DNA from: Apium graveolens
Taxonomy: Eukaryota > Streptophyta > Magnoliopsida > Apiales > Apiaceae
Length of the DNA stretch: 64,000 nt
Reading direction: 5' to 3'
NCBI RefSeq assembly: GCF_009905375.1
Contig: NC_133649.1
Coordinates: forward strand, 230,801,792 to 230,865,791
Shown: piece after piece, positions 42,577 through 55,559 of the stretch
How the letters are laid out: the number at the start of each line of letters is the position of its first letter
Position numbering within the stretch: position 1 is the first letter of the stretch
Program-made: the position numbers and the translations under genes
Notes under the pieces: model-generated
Told to the model about the DNA's origin: nothing
Databases searched by the model: none
The model's input: only the letters and a program-made list of their open reading frames with translations

Positions 42577-43660
42577 ATGGCACCTAAAAAAAGCAAGACC
42601 TGACTCGTCTAATGGAAATACCGAGAGTCAGAATAATAATAATCTCATGGACCAAATGTTCCACCTCATGCAACAACAGATGATGATGATGCAGCAACAG
42701 ATACAGCAGCAACAACAGCAATTTCAACAACAAATGTTACAACAAGTCATTCATCCAGAGCAACAAGCACCACTAGCAGCACCGGTAGTTACTTTTAAGC
42801 AATTCCAATCGGTGAAGCCTCCGGAATTTGAAGGTTCCACAGGTCCTACAAAGGCGAGAGCTTGGTTAAAAGAAATGGAAAAGGCCTTTGCGTTAGTAAA
42901 AGTTGAGGAAGATCAGAAGACGGATTTCCCTAGTTACTTTCTGAAAGGTGAGGCCAATTACTGGTGGGAATTGAAGAAGGCTTTGGAGGGCGAAGGTGTA
43001 GTGAGTTGGGATAGATTTACCGATCTTTTTCAGGAGAAGTATTTTCCTCGTTACATGAAAAATCAGATGGAGATCAAGTTCTTGGAGTTGAAGCAGGGTA
43101 ATTTGTCGATCGCGGATTATGAAGCCAAGTTCACTGAATTAGCCAGATTTGTTCCTGAGCAGGTGGATACTGATGAAAAGCGAGCCAAGAGGTTTCAGCA
43201 GGGATTGAAGCCATGGATCCGTAGCAGGGTAGCAGTGTTCGAGCTGACAACTTATACAGCTGTTGTTCAGAAGGCCATGATTATTGAAGGAGAGAGTGAA
43301 GCATCTCAGAAAGAAAAGGGACCATGAAGTTTCCAGAACCGTACCAATAGAAGACCGAGATTTCAAGCCCGGGGAAATGTGAATTTCAGAATAACAGAGC
43401 AGGGCAACCAGAGGACGGGTAACCGACTCTCAGCCCCAAACTAGCAGAGACTTATCCGATGACCTATACTTGACTGCAGAATATATGGAAAGAAGCATAC
43501 CAGGATTTGTAACAAGCCAAATGTCACGTGTTTCAAGTGCAAGCAGAAGGGACACTACTCTGGAGAATGTCCGATAGGGAAGGCAGAAGTCACGTATTTC
43601 CAATGCAGAAGAAAAGGACACATTACCAAGGACTGTAGAGGAGCAGCAATGGCCGCCACC
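42577..43660 (+). pseudogene. Gag of chromovirus C
   Basis: ATG 42577 gives MAPKKSKT and then a TGA; a one-base frame change leads into the long frame 42647-43327. After a glutamine-rich start (MMMMQQQIQQQQQQF) come the capsid motifs FKQFQSVKPPEFEGSTGPTK, RAWLKEMEKAFALVKVEED, YFLKGEANYWWELKKALEG, FTDLFQEKYFPRYMKNQMEI and FTELARFVPEQV. After TGA 43325-43327 the frame shifts again to two knuckles: an intact CFKCKQKGHYSGEC and one with tyrosine for the first cysteine (YFQCRRKGHITKDC), ending near 43640. Gag would assemble particles and bind element RNA. Confidence 0.92.
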
Positions 43661-44147
43661 ATTCCAAGGGTTTTAGCATTACCTCCGGCACCACCACAGA
43701 ATCAGCCCAGGGCAAGGACTTTCAACATGTCAATGAAAGAAGCAGTACAGAGTCCGAATGTGGTTGCAGGTACGCTTCCTGTGAATTCTGTAAATGCTCA
43801 AGTATTGATTGATTCTGGAGCTACGAGGTCTTTTATTTCTGAAGTTTATTACTAAGATATATTGTGAGGTTCAGTGGTTAGACAAAGTATTAATTATAAA
43901 GTTAGCAAATGATGATCAGATTGCGGTAGATCGAGTGTGTCCAGGTTGTGATATTGAAATAGCGGGACATCATTTCTCAGTTGACTTGATACCTTTCAAG
44001 TTAAGAGAATTTGATGTTATTTTAGGAATGGATTGGTTAGCTAGTAATAATGCTCAGATCGATTGTGCAAATAAGAAGGTAAAACTACAAACTGAGGAAA
44101 ATGCAATGGTAACGTTTAAGGTTAAAAGCAGAAGCAGAGATTCTTAA
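43661..44147 (+). pseudogene. Protease (retropepsin) of chromovirus C
   Basis: The catalytic motif VLIDSGATRSFI (D-S-G, at about 43803-43838) is intact. A frame break near 43850 follows, then IKLANDDQIAVDRVCPGCDI, HHFSVDLIPFKLREFDVILG and MDWLASNNAQIDCANKKVKL, all standard for plant chromovirus protease. The frame stops at TAA 44145-44147. An aspartic protease of this type matures Gag-Pol. Confidence 0.9.
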
Positions 44148-44149
44148 CA

Positions 44150-45120
44150 ATGATGCAAATGAAGCGATTATTGCTTCAAGGATGTCAAGCTTGTTTAGCC
44201 TATATGTTGGATACGGAAAAAGAAAGCCCCAAGATTGAAGTTATTCCTGTAGTTTGTGAGCTTCCCGATGTCTTCCCAGATGAACTTCCAGGACTACCTC
44301 CAGATCGAGAAATCGAATTCACTATTGATTTGGCACCAGGAACTGAACCAATTTCAAAAGCTCTGTATCGAATTGTGCCTGTTGAAATGAAAGAGTTAGC
44401 AAATCAATTGCAGGATCTTCTCAACAAAGGAATCATAAGGCCTGGTGTATCCCCATGGGGTGCACCAGTGTTGTTCGTGAAGAAGAAGGACAATAGCCTG
44501 CGACTATGTATCGATTATTGTGAGCTGAACAAGTTAACTATCAAGAACAAATATCCTTTATCCCGAATTGATGACTTATTTTATCAACTGAAAGGAGAGA
44601 CATGGTTTTTGAAAATCGATTTAAGATCAGGTTATCACCAATTGAAGATCAAGGCAGAAGATATTCCGAAGACAGCATTCTGAACGAGATATGGACACTA
44701 CAAAGTTCTTATGATGGCGTTTGGACTAACCAATGCACCAACATCATTTATGGATTTGATGAACCGAGTATTCAAGAAGTACCTGGATAAGTTTATCATT
44801 GTATTTATTGATGACATCTTGATCTATTCGAAGACTGAAGAGGAACATACAAAGCACCTGAGAATGACATTGGAAATATTGAGAAAGGAACAACTTTATG
44901 CAAAATTTTTGAAATGCGAATTTTTGTTGAAGGAAGTGCAATTTCTAGGTCATATCATTAGTGTTGAAGGAATTCAAGTCGATCCAACAAAGATTGAAGC
45001 TATTTTAAACTGGGAAAAACCAAGGACTCCGATGGAAGTCAGAAGTTTCTTGGGATTAGCAGGTTATTGTAGAAGATTTGTTAAAGACTTTGCAAAGATA
45101 GCCACGCCATTGACCAAGTT
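44150..45120 (+). pseudogene. Reverse transcriptase of chromovirus C
   Basis: From about 44230 the Pol linker ([20 protein letters not shown]) leads into [42 protein letters not shown] (Y-R-x-L-N region with C for R), [29 protein letters not shown] and, after a TGA at 44681-44683 where F-R-T-R-Y-G is expected, [20 protein letters not shown] and the catalytic [15 protein letters not shown]. The thumb/connection follows ([34 protein letters not shown]). Apart from one TGA, RT reads through. Confidence 0.93.
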
Positions 45121-45830
45121 GACCCGGAAAAATGAAAAGTTTGAATGGAATGAGAAATGCGAAGAAAATATCCAAGAATTGAAGAATCGGTTGGTAACCG
45201 CACCTGTACTTGTTTTACCTGATGATCAAGGAGACTTTGTCATTTACAGCGATGCTTCTTATCGAGGACTTGGATGTGTTTTCATGCAACATGGCAACGT
45301 AATCGCATACGTTTCTAGACAGCTAAAGCCTCATGAGCAAAAATATCTGACGCATGATCTGGAGCTAGCAGCAATTATATTCGCACTGAAACTATGGAAA
45401 CACTACCTTTATGGCGAGAAGTGTGAGATTTATACGGATCATAAAAGTCTGAAGTATATTTTCACGCAGAAAGAACTCAATATGCGACAGCGATGTTGGC
45501 TAGAGCTAATCAAAGATTACGACGTATCAATCAATTATCATCCAGGAAAAGCGAATGTTGTAACAGATGCCTTGAGCTGAAAGGAAAGATTGAACTTGTT
45601 AATATCTTCAGAAGACTTGATCAAAGAATTTTATAAATTGGAAATTGAAGTTCGTGTTCCAGAAAGTTCCACCGAAATGATTTATGCCATGACCTTTCAG
45701 CCAGAATTATTGGAGAAAATAAGAATGTGTCAGGAAGAAGTAATGAATCACGAAATCGACGATTTATCAGGAGAAGAAATTACCAGCCAGAAAGATGACA
45801 AGGGAATTTTTTGAGTTGCTTCGAGAATCT
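45121..45830 (+). pseudogene. RNase H and integrase linker of chromovirus C
   Basis: RNase H begins [19 protein letters not shown] and carries [20 protein letters not shown], the catalytic E and [19 protein letters not shown], ending [24 protein letters not shown] at 45578-45580 replaces the arginine of the usual S-R-K-E-R. The linker frame 45590-45814 ends in another TGA where G-I-F-R is expected. The domain would degrade the RNA strand during reverse transcription. Confidence 0.92.
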
Positions 45831-46050
45831 GGATACCTAATGTACCGGAATTGAAAGCGGAAGATATTCAATTCATCCCGGAAGCACCAAGATGTATAGA
45901 GAACTGAAGGAAAACTTTTGGTGGCCAGATATGAAGAGAGAGATAGCGGAATGGGTCAGTAAGTGTTATACGTGCCAAAGAATCAAAGCTGAACATCAAT
46001 GCCCAAGCGGATTACTACAACCACTAGATATTCCAGAATGGAAATGGGAG
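45831..46050 (+). pseudogene. Integrase zinc-binding domain of chromovirus C, truncated
   Basis: After an R-I-W-I-P-N-V start, the frame MYRELKENFWWPDMKREIAE, then the zinc-binding WVSKCYTCQRIKAEHQCPSG and LLQPLDIPEWKWE, is the N-terminal part of plant chromovirus integrase. It ends at the junction with Athila DNA before the catalytic D-D-E core, so no activity is possible. Confidence 0.9.
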
Positions 46051-46051
46051 C

Positions 46052-47283
46052 ACTTAGCTTCCTTATCCGAAACTTGAGAGTGTTCGGGATTTGCAACCTT
46101 CCCAGACCTTAATGTAATTGCCTTTACCTGCTCCTTAGCTTCCCTCTTTCCTGGTACTTCAGTGTCACTAGGGAGTGTACCAGGTTGACGATTTAGCAAG
46201 GCATTGGCAATTTGTCCAATTTGATTTTGCAAGGTCTTGATAGAAACCGCTTGGCTCTTGCACATGAGCCTCAACTCTTCCAATTCAGATTTTTCATTAG
46301 ACTGTTGCAGCTGGAGTTATTTCCTGGGTGCATATTGCGGTTGCTGAAAACCAGGGGGTTGTACTGCTTTGCTGGATACTGCTGATAAGGCTGCTGAACC
46401 GCATTATGAGTGTTACTCCAACTAAAGTTAGGATGATTGCGGTTGTTAGGATGATAGGTGGCTGGAACATGTTGCTGCGACCTCTGAAAGTTGCTCACGA
46501 ATTGAGCTCATTCACTAAAAATGGCACACTGATCAGTCTCATAGGCACCCGCACAAAGTTCACAGACACTAGTGATCTGATTAACTCCATAATTAGACAG
46601 AGAATCCACCTTCATCGTTAAAGCCTTAAGTTGAGCAGCTATAGCAGTAGAAACATTCAACTCTAGAATTCCTGCTACCTTACCCTAAGATAGTCTCTGA
46701 GTAGGATTCTGGTATTCATTAGCAGCCACCAGTTCAATTAATTCATAAGCTTTATCATAGCTTTTAGCCCACAAGGCTCCTCTTAATGCTGCATCAAGCA
46801 TGGGTCTAGAAGTAGCACCCAAACCATTATGGAAACAGTTAATGATCATCCAGTTAGGCATCCCATGACGAGGGCACTTCCTAAGAATCTCCTTATATTG
46901 ATCCCAAGCCTCACATAAAGATTCTCTAGATTGTTGAGCAAATTGAGTTACGTTTCTGATTGTAGCAGTCTTCACCATAGGAAAGAATTTAGTTAAGAAC
47001 TTCTGAGAAAGATCCTCCCATTTAGTGATAGACCCTGGTGGTAGAGAATATAACCAGCACTTTGCTTTATCCCGTAGAGAGAATGGCAAAAGCCTCAAAT
47101 TAATAGCATTTTTAGAAACTCAATTGAATTTGAATGTGTCGCAGATCTCGATGAAATCTCTGATGTGCATGTTGGGGTCTTCTGTCAGAGAACCCCCAAA
47201 TTGAACTGAGTTATGTATCATGTGAATCGTGCTCGACTTGATCTCAAAGGTATTAACCGAGATGGCTGGTCGAACAATGCTAG
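46052..47283 (-). pseudogene. Athila Gag (minus strand, both ends cut)
   Basis: In minus sense from the A2 insertion at 47283: FEIKSSTIHMIHNSVQFGGS, LTEDPNMHIRDFIEICDTFK, then across a stop MRLLPFSLRDKAKCWLYSLP, PGSITKWEDLSQKFLTKFFP, SLCEAWDQYKEILRKCPRHG and MPNWMIINCFHNGL. These are the Athila capsid motifs in order. A second part after several stops is asparagine/glutamine-rich (AVQQPYQQYPAKQYNP) with a coiled segment SIKTLQNQIGQIANALLNRQ and a P-G-T-L-P-S-D-T-E. The frame runs into antisense integrase DNA of element C at about 46050. It may belong to the same Athila as 33151-37637 or to another copy. Confidence 0.88.
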
Positions 47284-47527
47284 TATAACACCCCCAAATC
47301 CGGGGTCGGGGATCTGGGTTGTCACGAGTTCCATTTCCCTTAACAACACTTAATCTTAATAAATAACTAACTACTGCGTACTGTGACCCCGCAATATACA
47401 CACACACACCACAAGTTATAGTCTCAGAGATGAATACCCAAAAATAACACAAGTCATTTTATTCCACAATTATGAGTCATTACACCTCAAAAGGGTTTTG
47501 GAATAAATTTACATTTCTTTGCCATTA

Positions 47528-47680
47528 TTACAATTCATAATATACATAAGTCTGGTACATCAAAAGTTGAAAGCCTAGCCCATTGGTAGTTCCTACCTCA
47601 GCTACAACGGCCTCAACGCCTACAAGAAACTGCGGAACATTTCCTATCTGCTCGTGAATTGGGAGCTTGGTCCTATCCAT
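47528..47680 (-). CDS. LTR-encoded small ORF, 50 codons (A2 3' LTR)
   Basis: ATG 47680 to the stop at 47528-47530. MDRTKLPIHEQIGNVPQF, then VVAEVGTTNGLGFQLLMYQT; it runs four codons longer than the A1 form because the stop TAA became TAT. Alignment to A1 needs no gaps. Confidence 0.4.
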   Translation of the reverse strand: MDRTKLPIHEQIGNVPQFLVGVEAVVAEVGTTNGLGFQLLMYQTYVYYEL

Positions 47681-49039
47681 CTTGTCTATCTATTATTGTG
47701 TGATGAAAGAAGAAAGCAAGGGTGAGCAACAAGCCCACCAAAATAACGTATTGTAATTAACAATATATGAGCCTTCTCATAGTATTCATGAAAGTCTTGG
47801 TCAAGCAGATATGAACCAAGTTTGATATCTTAATGCGACAAAGTCGTAAAATATTCAGCATATATATACATATATACTTTTCAAAACCTTTGAAATCCTC
47901 TGACATGTATATTATACACAGAGTTCCAGTTTATAACTGTATAAAAATATCGTTATAAGGTGATCTCATATATCTAACCTTGTCTCAACGTTTTTCTGAA
48001 AATCTTTGTCATGCATAAATAATCATTTACTAGCTATAAATTGAAAAAATGAAGTTACAAGATACTCCAATATACTTATATCTTTTTCCGAATACTACTT
48101 GAACTATCACCGTTCAAGGTATAAATAGTTCATCCCATGGAAGAAGCTACAAGATGAAACTTGTATAGAATCAATTTTGAAATATCATCAAAATGAAATG
48201 AAGTTACGAGATACTTCATTTGATGAAAACATCATTTTGAAAACTCGACCCTGCCAACACTTAACAATCGCCCAGCCGTAGTCTTTCTATCGAAGTGTTC
48301 TGGGTAGTGTTGCAGAAATATCCAACTGGATGATAAACTCATTACGGGAGTTTGCCGCGCCAGGAAGACCACTCACGATGATCAGTCGCAGTAGTACAAC
48401 CCCGCCATTTTCTACATGTAGAGGAGAACATTCGGATTTACTTGTCAACTGAACGCTCGACTCCTAAGGAATGGACCGTCTTAGCGGTACTTCCGGGCCA
48501 TTTGGGCCAATATAATAAGGCTGGGTCGGCGCCACTCAACTACTTACGCCATTCCTAGTTCAGATGAAATCCATGACTCTGAAACGAAAAGCTCGTCCCC
48601 CCTTTCCCCAAGTAGAAACTTGTTGATACGGCTCCACCAAGAAGTCGTATCTAGTTGAAAAGGAAAACTCACCGATATTTCCCAGGCGATACATATTAAT
48701 GGATTAAACTCATTCCAAGAATTTTACTTCCCGAGTGTTGGGTAAGTAATCAAAAACTCTTTTATCAAATCAGCAACCTCGTTTGAGAATATAAAAACAC
48801 GTCACAGAGCTGGATCCCTCATATTTTAAGCGAGTATTTAAATCCCCTTCGAAAGAAAGATCTCAAATTTGAAAACGAGTTTTGGGATCCGCTCTAACTT
48901 TCAAAAATAGTTTTGATAAAGTTTGAAAATAATATCTGGAAATATTTAAAGTAAGAATGATTTGATAGTATCAATCATTTTCCGAATACTTGGCGAATAT
49001 TGACACATTATTCTTTAAAAAAATAAAGAATATTATTTA

Positions 49040-49215
49040 ATAAAATAAGCGGAGTCATAAGTCTTCGAATGAATATTCAAACTAATATTCATCAAATAAA
49101 ATAAGCCGAGTCATAAGTCCTCGAATGAATATTCAGACTAATATTTATTAAATAAAATAAGCGGAGTCATAAGTTCTCGAATGAATATTCCGACTAATAT
49201 TTATTAATTAATAGA
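49040..49215 (-). repeat. Tandem 54-bp repeat in A2 3' LTR
   Basis: Three clear units with CGGAGTCATAAGTNCTCGAA and TGAATATTC, the complement of the A1 units, spaced about 54 bases. Confidence 0.8.
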
Positions 49216-51375
49216 AATAAAATAAGTTTCATAACTAGAAACTCTATTCAATAATTAAACTAGTCTTTGATCGCAATAGGAATCTTAAATGAATATTCAA
49301 AAAATAATATTCACTTATAATATAAAACTATTGAATAAATATTATTCGATTAATAGTTTTGAAAAATATTTATATATATATATATATATAATTTACTCGG
49401 TAACATCGCCTCCCCGTTTAGAAAAATGTTAACCTTTGGGTCCCCAATACTAAGGGTATACACAACTACTGCTTATCTCTAGCATAGGTATTATGCAGTT
49501 TATAAGAATTTGAAGTGATAATAAATCATCAAGATCTCACAACATGCATATATATACCATATCAACATGCTCCAATATATCGAAAGATTTGCTAATAACA
49601 ACCATGCACTTATCTCAAGATATTGCATTAATATATTTACATCACAACAACAGTATAACGGGTAGAAAACTTGCCTGAGTGTTCCGGGGTAGACTTAAGC
49701 TTAGAGTGAGTCCGGTAACCTATGAACAACAACATAAGACGGAATTAGACCACGGTCGCTTAAGAAACTAGTAAAAACTCATTCATACCCTAACGGTCGC
49801 TTACAGTCGCTTATACGCTTAAGGATTTGCATTAATCACTCGCGTATCCTCAGCTCCACTAATTTTAATAAATTAACCGTTACGAATTTTAAGGCGACTC
49901 TTTCGCGAGTACTTTACCAACTGCCTGACCCACCTTAAATAATTGTTTCATACTCTAATTAGTCATTTAAGGACTTTAACCAAGGTTTCAAAGTAAAGCA
50001 AGGGGTAATGGTTCGCTCACGAAACGCCATTACTTAAAATGGTCTTTTCTCCTAAACCGTATATCGGATCTAAGCAAACCACATACCAAAACGAAGCTTA
50101 CGACATGATCTAGCTAAAAATGGCAAAGTTCAGAATCTTACAGTGAGTTTACGGGTCCTAAAGTTAAGCACAGAAGCAGTTAGGAAAATCAGGCATTACG
50201 ACGACTATATTTACGCGATTTCCAAAATAATTACCATTCTAAATCCTCATCAATTCACTCTCATCCTCCAACAATCACTAAAACAACAAATACAACTTAA
50301 ACCACTGAAAAATCTGTCCCCACTCCAAGGTTTTACCAACTCATTCAATCACTACAAATTCACCATTCAAAATCAACACAACTTCTCAAAAATCACTACT
50401 AAGCGTGGATCTAACTATACATTTACCAATTCATCTAAAAACTCAAATAATCAAGCTTAGTACTAAAGGTCAAGAAGTTTTTATACCTTTATTTGTGAGT
50501 GAAAAGTTGCTAGGGAGCCTTAAAACCTTGTTCAATCCTTATACAAGCTTGGATCTCACAAACCATCAAGAAAACACAAAGTTAGATTTTGAAGTTTCTA
50601 AAAGTCAGATTTAAAGAACTGTAAAAATGAAAGTCTTACCATGATTATTTGGATGAGACTTGTGAACAAGGGTTGTAGGCCATCTCAATACCTTTCCAAC
50701 GAGCTATAGAACACAATATTTGAGTGAGTATTGAAGGAGATATGACAGTTTGAAATTGCTGTTATCATTTTGGCCGAGAGCAAAATGATGAAATGAAAAA
50801 TATGAAAAAGCTTCTTTGATTTTCTTGCATAAATATCTTCTCCCTTGATGACATCATCCATCGTGCATCACTTTCTTGCCATGTGTCAATCCCTTGTGAT
50901 TTGATGATGTCATAATCCTTGGCTTCTTGTACAAGCTTGTCTCTTGATCGCTTATTTGTTTTACGGTTCGCTTAACTCTCGTTCTCGTTAATAGTTTGAG
51001 TGATCATATATGGATCTTATTACTTGGGCTTCCCTGAACCTTTATTAATATCTTATATTCCTGTAATGATCCTCTTCTATAATGCTTAAATAAAAATCAT
51101 TTTAGTCATGTTACCTTATACTCAATTCTTTCGGTATCTGGTGGATTTTCGGGAAAAAATCAAATTAGTCCATATTCGAATTCTAACGACCTTTATATAC
51201 ACTCATTTACTTTATGGAATACTAATACGATCTCAGAATTTCCATAACAGTACTCCTATATAGCGTGGTCTGATAATTTTCCTTAATCAGCATAGTCAGA
51301 AAAAAATTAGTATTCATCAGGGTTTCAAAAATTTTCAAAAATTGGGATTATTACAGTCTCCCCTCCTTAAAAGGA

Positions 51376-52110
51376 TTCCGTCCCGGAATCAGATAAAAAA
51401 CAGTTGGGGATGCTTTTCTAGCATTGCGCTTTCTAACTCAAGTCAATTTTCCCACATTGTGATTCTATTGCAAAACTCTGATCACTTGTTCCTTTTTTAT
51501 TCAAAACCCTCACTGGTTGCTCCACATAGGTTAAGTCTGGTCGGAGGTTTACGTGTTCATATTCCCCTATGTGTCTCGCCTATGGATCATACTTCCTTAA
51601 CATTGATACTTGGAACTCATTGCGAACTTGTTGCAGGTTCGGGGGTAGGGTTAGTTCATTTGATAACTTCCCAATACGTCTTAATATATCAAGGGTCCAT
51701 CAAATCGTGGACTTAGCTTTCCTTTATTTTCGAACCTCATCAATCATTTCTAAGGGAATACCTTTAACAATACTAGGTTCCCTACTTCATATTCTTTGTC
51801 CTTTCGGGCCAAACTGACATACTTCTAGTCGATCTTGGGCTGCTACCAGTCATCCTCTGGTTAAATCTATCATATCCTTGGTCCTTTGGACCACTGCTGG
51901 TCCGAGCATCTTGCGCTTTACTACTTCATTCTATCATAAGGGAGATCGACATTGTCCTTCCTCAAGGATCTCATAAGGCGACATCTCGATACTGACATAC
52001 GATCTATTGTCGTAAGAAAACTCAATCCGCATTAAGTGATCATTCCAAATTCTTTCAAGTCTATTGAACAGACTCTCATCATAGCTTCTAGCATTATAGC
52101 TTTTGCTTCT
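51376..52110 (-). pseudogene. Integrase C-terminus (A2)
   Basis: In minus sense fragments read YVSLARKDKEYEVGNLVLL, KVFP and GKLSPRF, plus a chromodomain-like end (IKKEQVIR, HNVGKLT), as in A1 15440-16215. Stops are frequent. Confidence 0.75.
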
Positions 52111-53530
52111 CAATACCCAATCTTTTCCAGTTCGTAATCGTTTCTATCTTCCGTACAGAATACTATTCTAGATATACCTTTACTTGCTAGAGTTTTATAA
52201 CCTTTTAATAAATGCGTCAACCTTAGTATCACGAACGCATTTTCATCCCGAATACCACCATACTTATACTACCCCTTTTCTAGCTGCTTCTATCTTCCAA
52301 AGTTTGATCAATCATATAGAAGTAAAAGAATTTTTTAAGAGATCACTATGATCATGAACACTTGTTCTATTGCATAGTTAGTACAGAAGGTGGCCAACCT
52401 TTAGTACTTGATAAATAATTAGACAACATGCGGTATCCTACTAGGCTTCTATCATACAGATAGATAGTCATTCGGCTATACCTCCCCTTTTGGAAAGGTT
52501 GTTCTTCTCAGTTTACACGAAAATGAAAAGAAGAGAAAAAAATGAATTTAAGAGAAATATATATAAAAATATATGGTCACAAAATATGTGGCTTGGAATC
52601 TACCTCTGACTATAGAGGTTTATCACCGGAGAACGAAATACATATAGATGTATATATATATATATCAACATCAAGTATTATCGCATCGTATTTCACATGC
52701 CTAAATATTTACTATTCCGTCCATCGTACTATGGACCCATGCTCTTGTGTGAGCTTATAAACAATCACCTTTGAAACTCCCTCGACGACGAAAATCGAAT
52801 CTGGGATTTCATTCTAGACATCATCGTTACTAGAATCCATTGCTATACCACAACCTTCTTCATATAGTAATACTACTCTTTATCGATAAGAAGGAATAGA
52901 TATATCATAGGTAAATGTTCGACTTAGTTGGTCTATCAATAATAACTTATACATCACCACGACCCGATTAGTGGTTATCAATCTTAACATCCATTCTAAT
53001 ACAACTCTCACAGTTGTAATCGGCACAGTCCTCGCAGAATCATTGCTGCATTACTATGGTCCACCGCTGACCTACTGTAGTCATTCATTTTCCATGAAAT
53101 ATTAATATCTAACCATACAGAGTCCATACTTACCGTATCGAATTCCTCTAAGGAGGTAACATAATCACCATTTATGATACATGAAGAACACTCCTGAACT
53201 TGACGTACATATGATATGAAGCAGATAAAATTGCAGAAGAGTTTCAATAAATGCAATGATAGCAGGTTAATACCATTATTAACCATATGTCTTTATTGGG
53301 AGACATGAAGCTCAAAGATTCATTTAGTCCTTTCGTAACATGGTCATGGCTAATCTCAAGATAGGACCTTCTAAGATAGATAGCCCGCTCACGGCGATTA
53401 CATGAATTAAATCTTTACCAAAATACTACTACGGTTGAGTATCACACAATCATCAGAAGGAATGTCAATCTTCCAAAAATATAATACAACCTTCACGGCT
53501 TTAACCATCATCACTGTAATCCTCTGGCAC
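52111..53530 (-). other. A2 internal stretch, integrase core not recognisable
   Basis: Corresponds to A1 14036-15430. The frame at 53008-53286 contains VTSLEEFDTVSMDSVWLDI, shared with A1. (TA)n lies near 52640. Confidence 0.4.
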
Positions 53531-53536
53531 GAGCGC

Positions 53537-54290
53537 CTATAATTGCTCTCTTACACTTAGAGTGTCGGCCACCTCATTGGCCTTTCCTGATAGTAATAGT
53601 TCCTCATAATCAATGACTTTTAAACGATCTCCAACTAAATTTTCTACCTCATTTCCAATCACTGTTTGTATGAAAATGCTCTTTCTTAAGCTTTGGTGAG
53701 AAAAAAAATATCCCCATTTCTCCATAAGTTATTGCCTCGGTCTTTAAAAGTTAACATTGTCACGACTGACTCTCGATCATACTTAGGACGTCTCTTATCT
53801 TGGGTCCTTGTTTTCACCAATCTCGACCTTCATTGGGTCGATCTATAATTTCTTATGGTTCAACACGTGCCTACCTGGCATTATTATAATTACGTCATAT
53901 TTCCTTTATCAAAATTTCTATTCTTTAGAACTTTGAATATTACCTTTCTCCTTGTAAGACCTCTAAGGTTATCCTTGAATCGTTCTCCCTGTATTCCCTA
54001 GATACAGGGCATATCAAAATACCATTTACTAATACTAGGACCATTGTCTATATACTTTTAAAAATTTCTCCACTGATCCTTAAAGGTTGTTGTTACCTTA
54101 ATCCTTTCCAATTTATACTGTCAAAACTCATATTGTCCCTATTAAGGGTGAAATGCCAACCTTTATGCATTCCCCTAGGATTCATCTCAAGTTATCGAGG
54201 TTATATCCTTAATTCCACCTTTAAAAAGGTACATACATCCTTCCATTGATAAATCAAGTCATATATCCTTGATAGATTATCTTATTCAAT
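53537..54290 (-). pseudogene. Second RT and RNase H end (A2)
   Basis: RNase H end LLLSGKANEVADTLSVREQL lies at 53537-53600. Upstream in minus sense are RITLEVLQGER and RIYDLIYQWKDVCTFLKVEL, RT remnants in the normal order. This is the second, downstream pol set. Confidence 0.65.
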
Positions 54291-54639
54291 CATTCCCACC
54301 TTGATAGTCTATACCAAATTTCACAATAGCATCCTTATTCAAGCTGAGGTCAATCCATATGGCCTCCAAAAGATAACAATGGTTATCCACTTTTCTTTCC
54401 TGATTTGGTAATGATAACAGGGATGTTCTGGAAGATGCAGGTCATGTTCAATGTGAACTTTTTAGTTCTAACTATTCATTTATTTCCATTATTTATCTCA
54501 ACCGTCATCTCAATGTTGGGATATCTTTTATACTTGGTGTCTCCCTTTTTGGGCATCAGATCACAGGTCTTACATACACTTCCCATTCTTGAAGGTCACT
54601 TCCTTCATCACATTTTCCTAATATCTTGTTATCCCGTCT

Positions 54640-55350
54640 CCTCAACCCATCCGTGTTTCCTTATTAATCCATCGGTCTATCTCAAAGTTTCATCGAATAC
54701 TCTCAACTTAAAGGGGATTAATTATACGTATCACTTACGCCTTCAACCTTAAATTTATCTCATGATCAGTCACCATCACGCTGATGATAACACACTTCTC
54801 TATATTTATTTCAAGGGTTTCTTAGGGTTTCCCATACCTAACTCCCTTATCATTTCTCAACTCTATTTCCTTTATATCCCTTTATACTCATTCCCCTTTC
54901 ATTCTTATATTTTCGTTCCTATTACAACCATTTCATGAACCAACACAACATAAGCATTGATTTCAAACATCTCGTCATTCAGGATTCGTGTCCTTCAGAC
55001 GAACCTTGACGACTTTCACAACCTAGATTCATGATTCATCATACTTGTCCGCCTCTGGCTTGGTTTTAAAACTTCTACACTATCTCTCTAGCTTCCTTAG
55101 CCTTCCACCAGCGGGTGGCCTCTCTCTTAGGAAGGTAAGTGGAAAAATAGTCTTTTGTGCTTCGTCAATCATTTAGAATCTCAAATGATTCCTCTATTTC
55201 TTTTAGCCAGGCTTTTGCCTCGACTGGGTCAACTTGTTCCTTGGAACTCTGAGAGCTTAGCAGCTTAAAGGTCCTGAAAGAATTTCCCATCGCATTGTTT
55301 CCTCAGGGTGGTGGTTGGGGTAAAAGTATAAATTTTGTTTGGGCAGGTCC
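54640..55350 (-). pseudogene. Gag and protease remnants (A2)
   Basis: Gag sense starts MDLPKQNLYFYPNHHPEE at about 55350, with EAQKTIF near 55170. The protease-like K-V-x-x-F-D-E-T-L...R-K-H-G lies at about 54640-54760. Frames are broken as in A1. Confidence 0.6.
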
Positions 55351-55559
55351 ATGAATTGCCCCATAGGAGTACCATCCTGGTTCTCCCTATCTTGCTCGAC
55401 TTCTGTTTTCTCAATATGAAATGTTTCTTCCTCCTCCCATAATCGGGGTTATCTTATACGTTAAAATCATTGTTTTCCACTTCATTATGTTATGGGTTCC
55501 TTCTTTCTTGATGGTGACCTCCCTGACTATCACATTCAGGGTTTGCCCTAAATCTTATT

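Larger units (their letters stand above)
37638..46050 (+). mobile_element. Chromovirus C (Ty3/gypsy, Tekay/Del-like), 3' truncated
   Basis: It has a 3,450-bp LTR, a primer-binding site, an accessory ORF, then gag, protease, RT, RNase H and the zinc-binding part of integrase in normal order. Homology stops inside integrase at about 46050, where minus-strand Athila gag starts, so the 3' half of integrase and the 3' LTR are lost. The five bases before the LTR are CTAAC (37633-37637). Most stops inside coding regions are TGA at arginine positions. Confidence 0.92.
47284..51355 (-). repeat. A2 3' LTR, 4,072 bp
   Basis: Colinear with the A1 LTRs in reverse complement. It has the tandem block (about 49040-49215), the CTCAC...AG box (47691-47726; acceptor TAG) and the small ORF at 47528-47680. 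The polypurine tract complement GTCTCCCCTCC starts at 51356. Confidence 0.93.
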
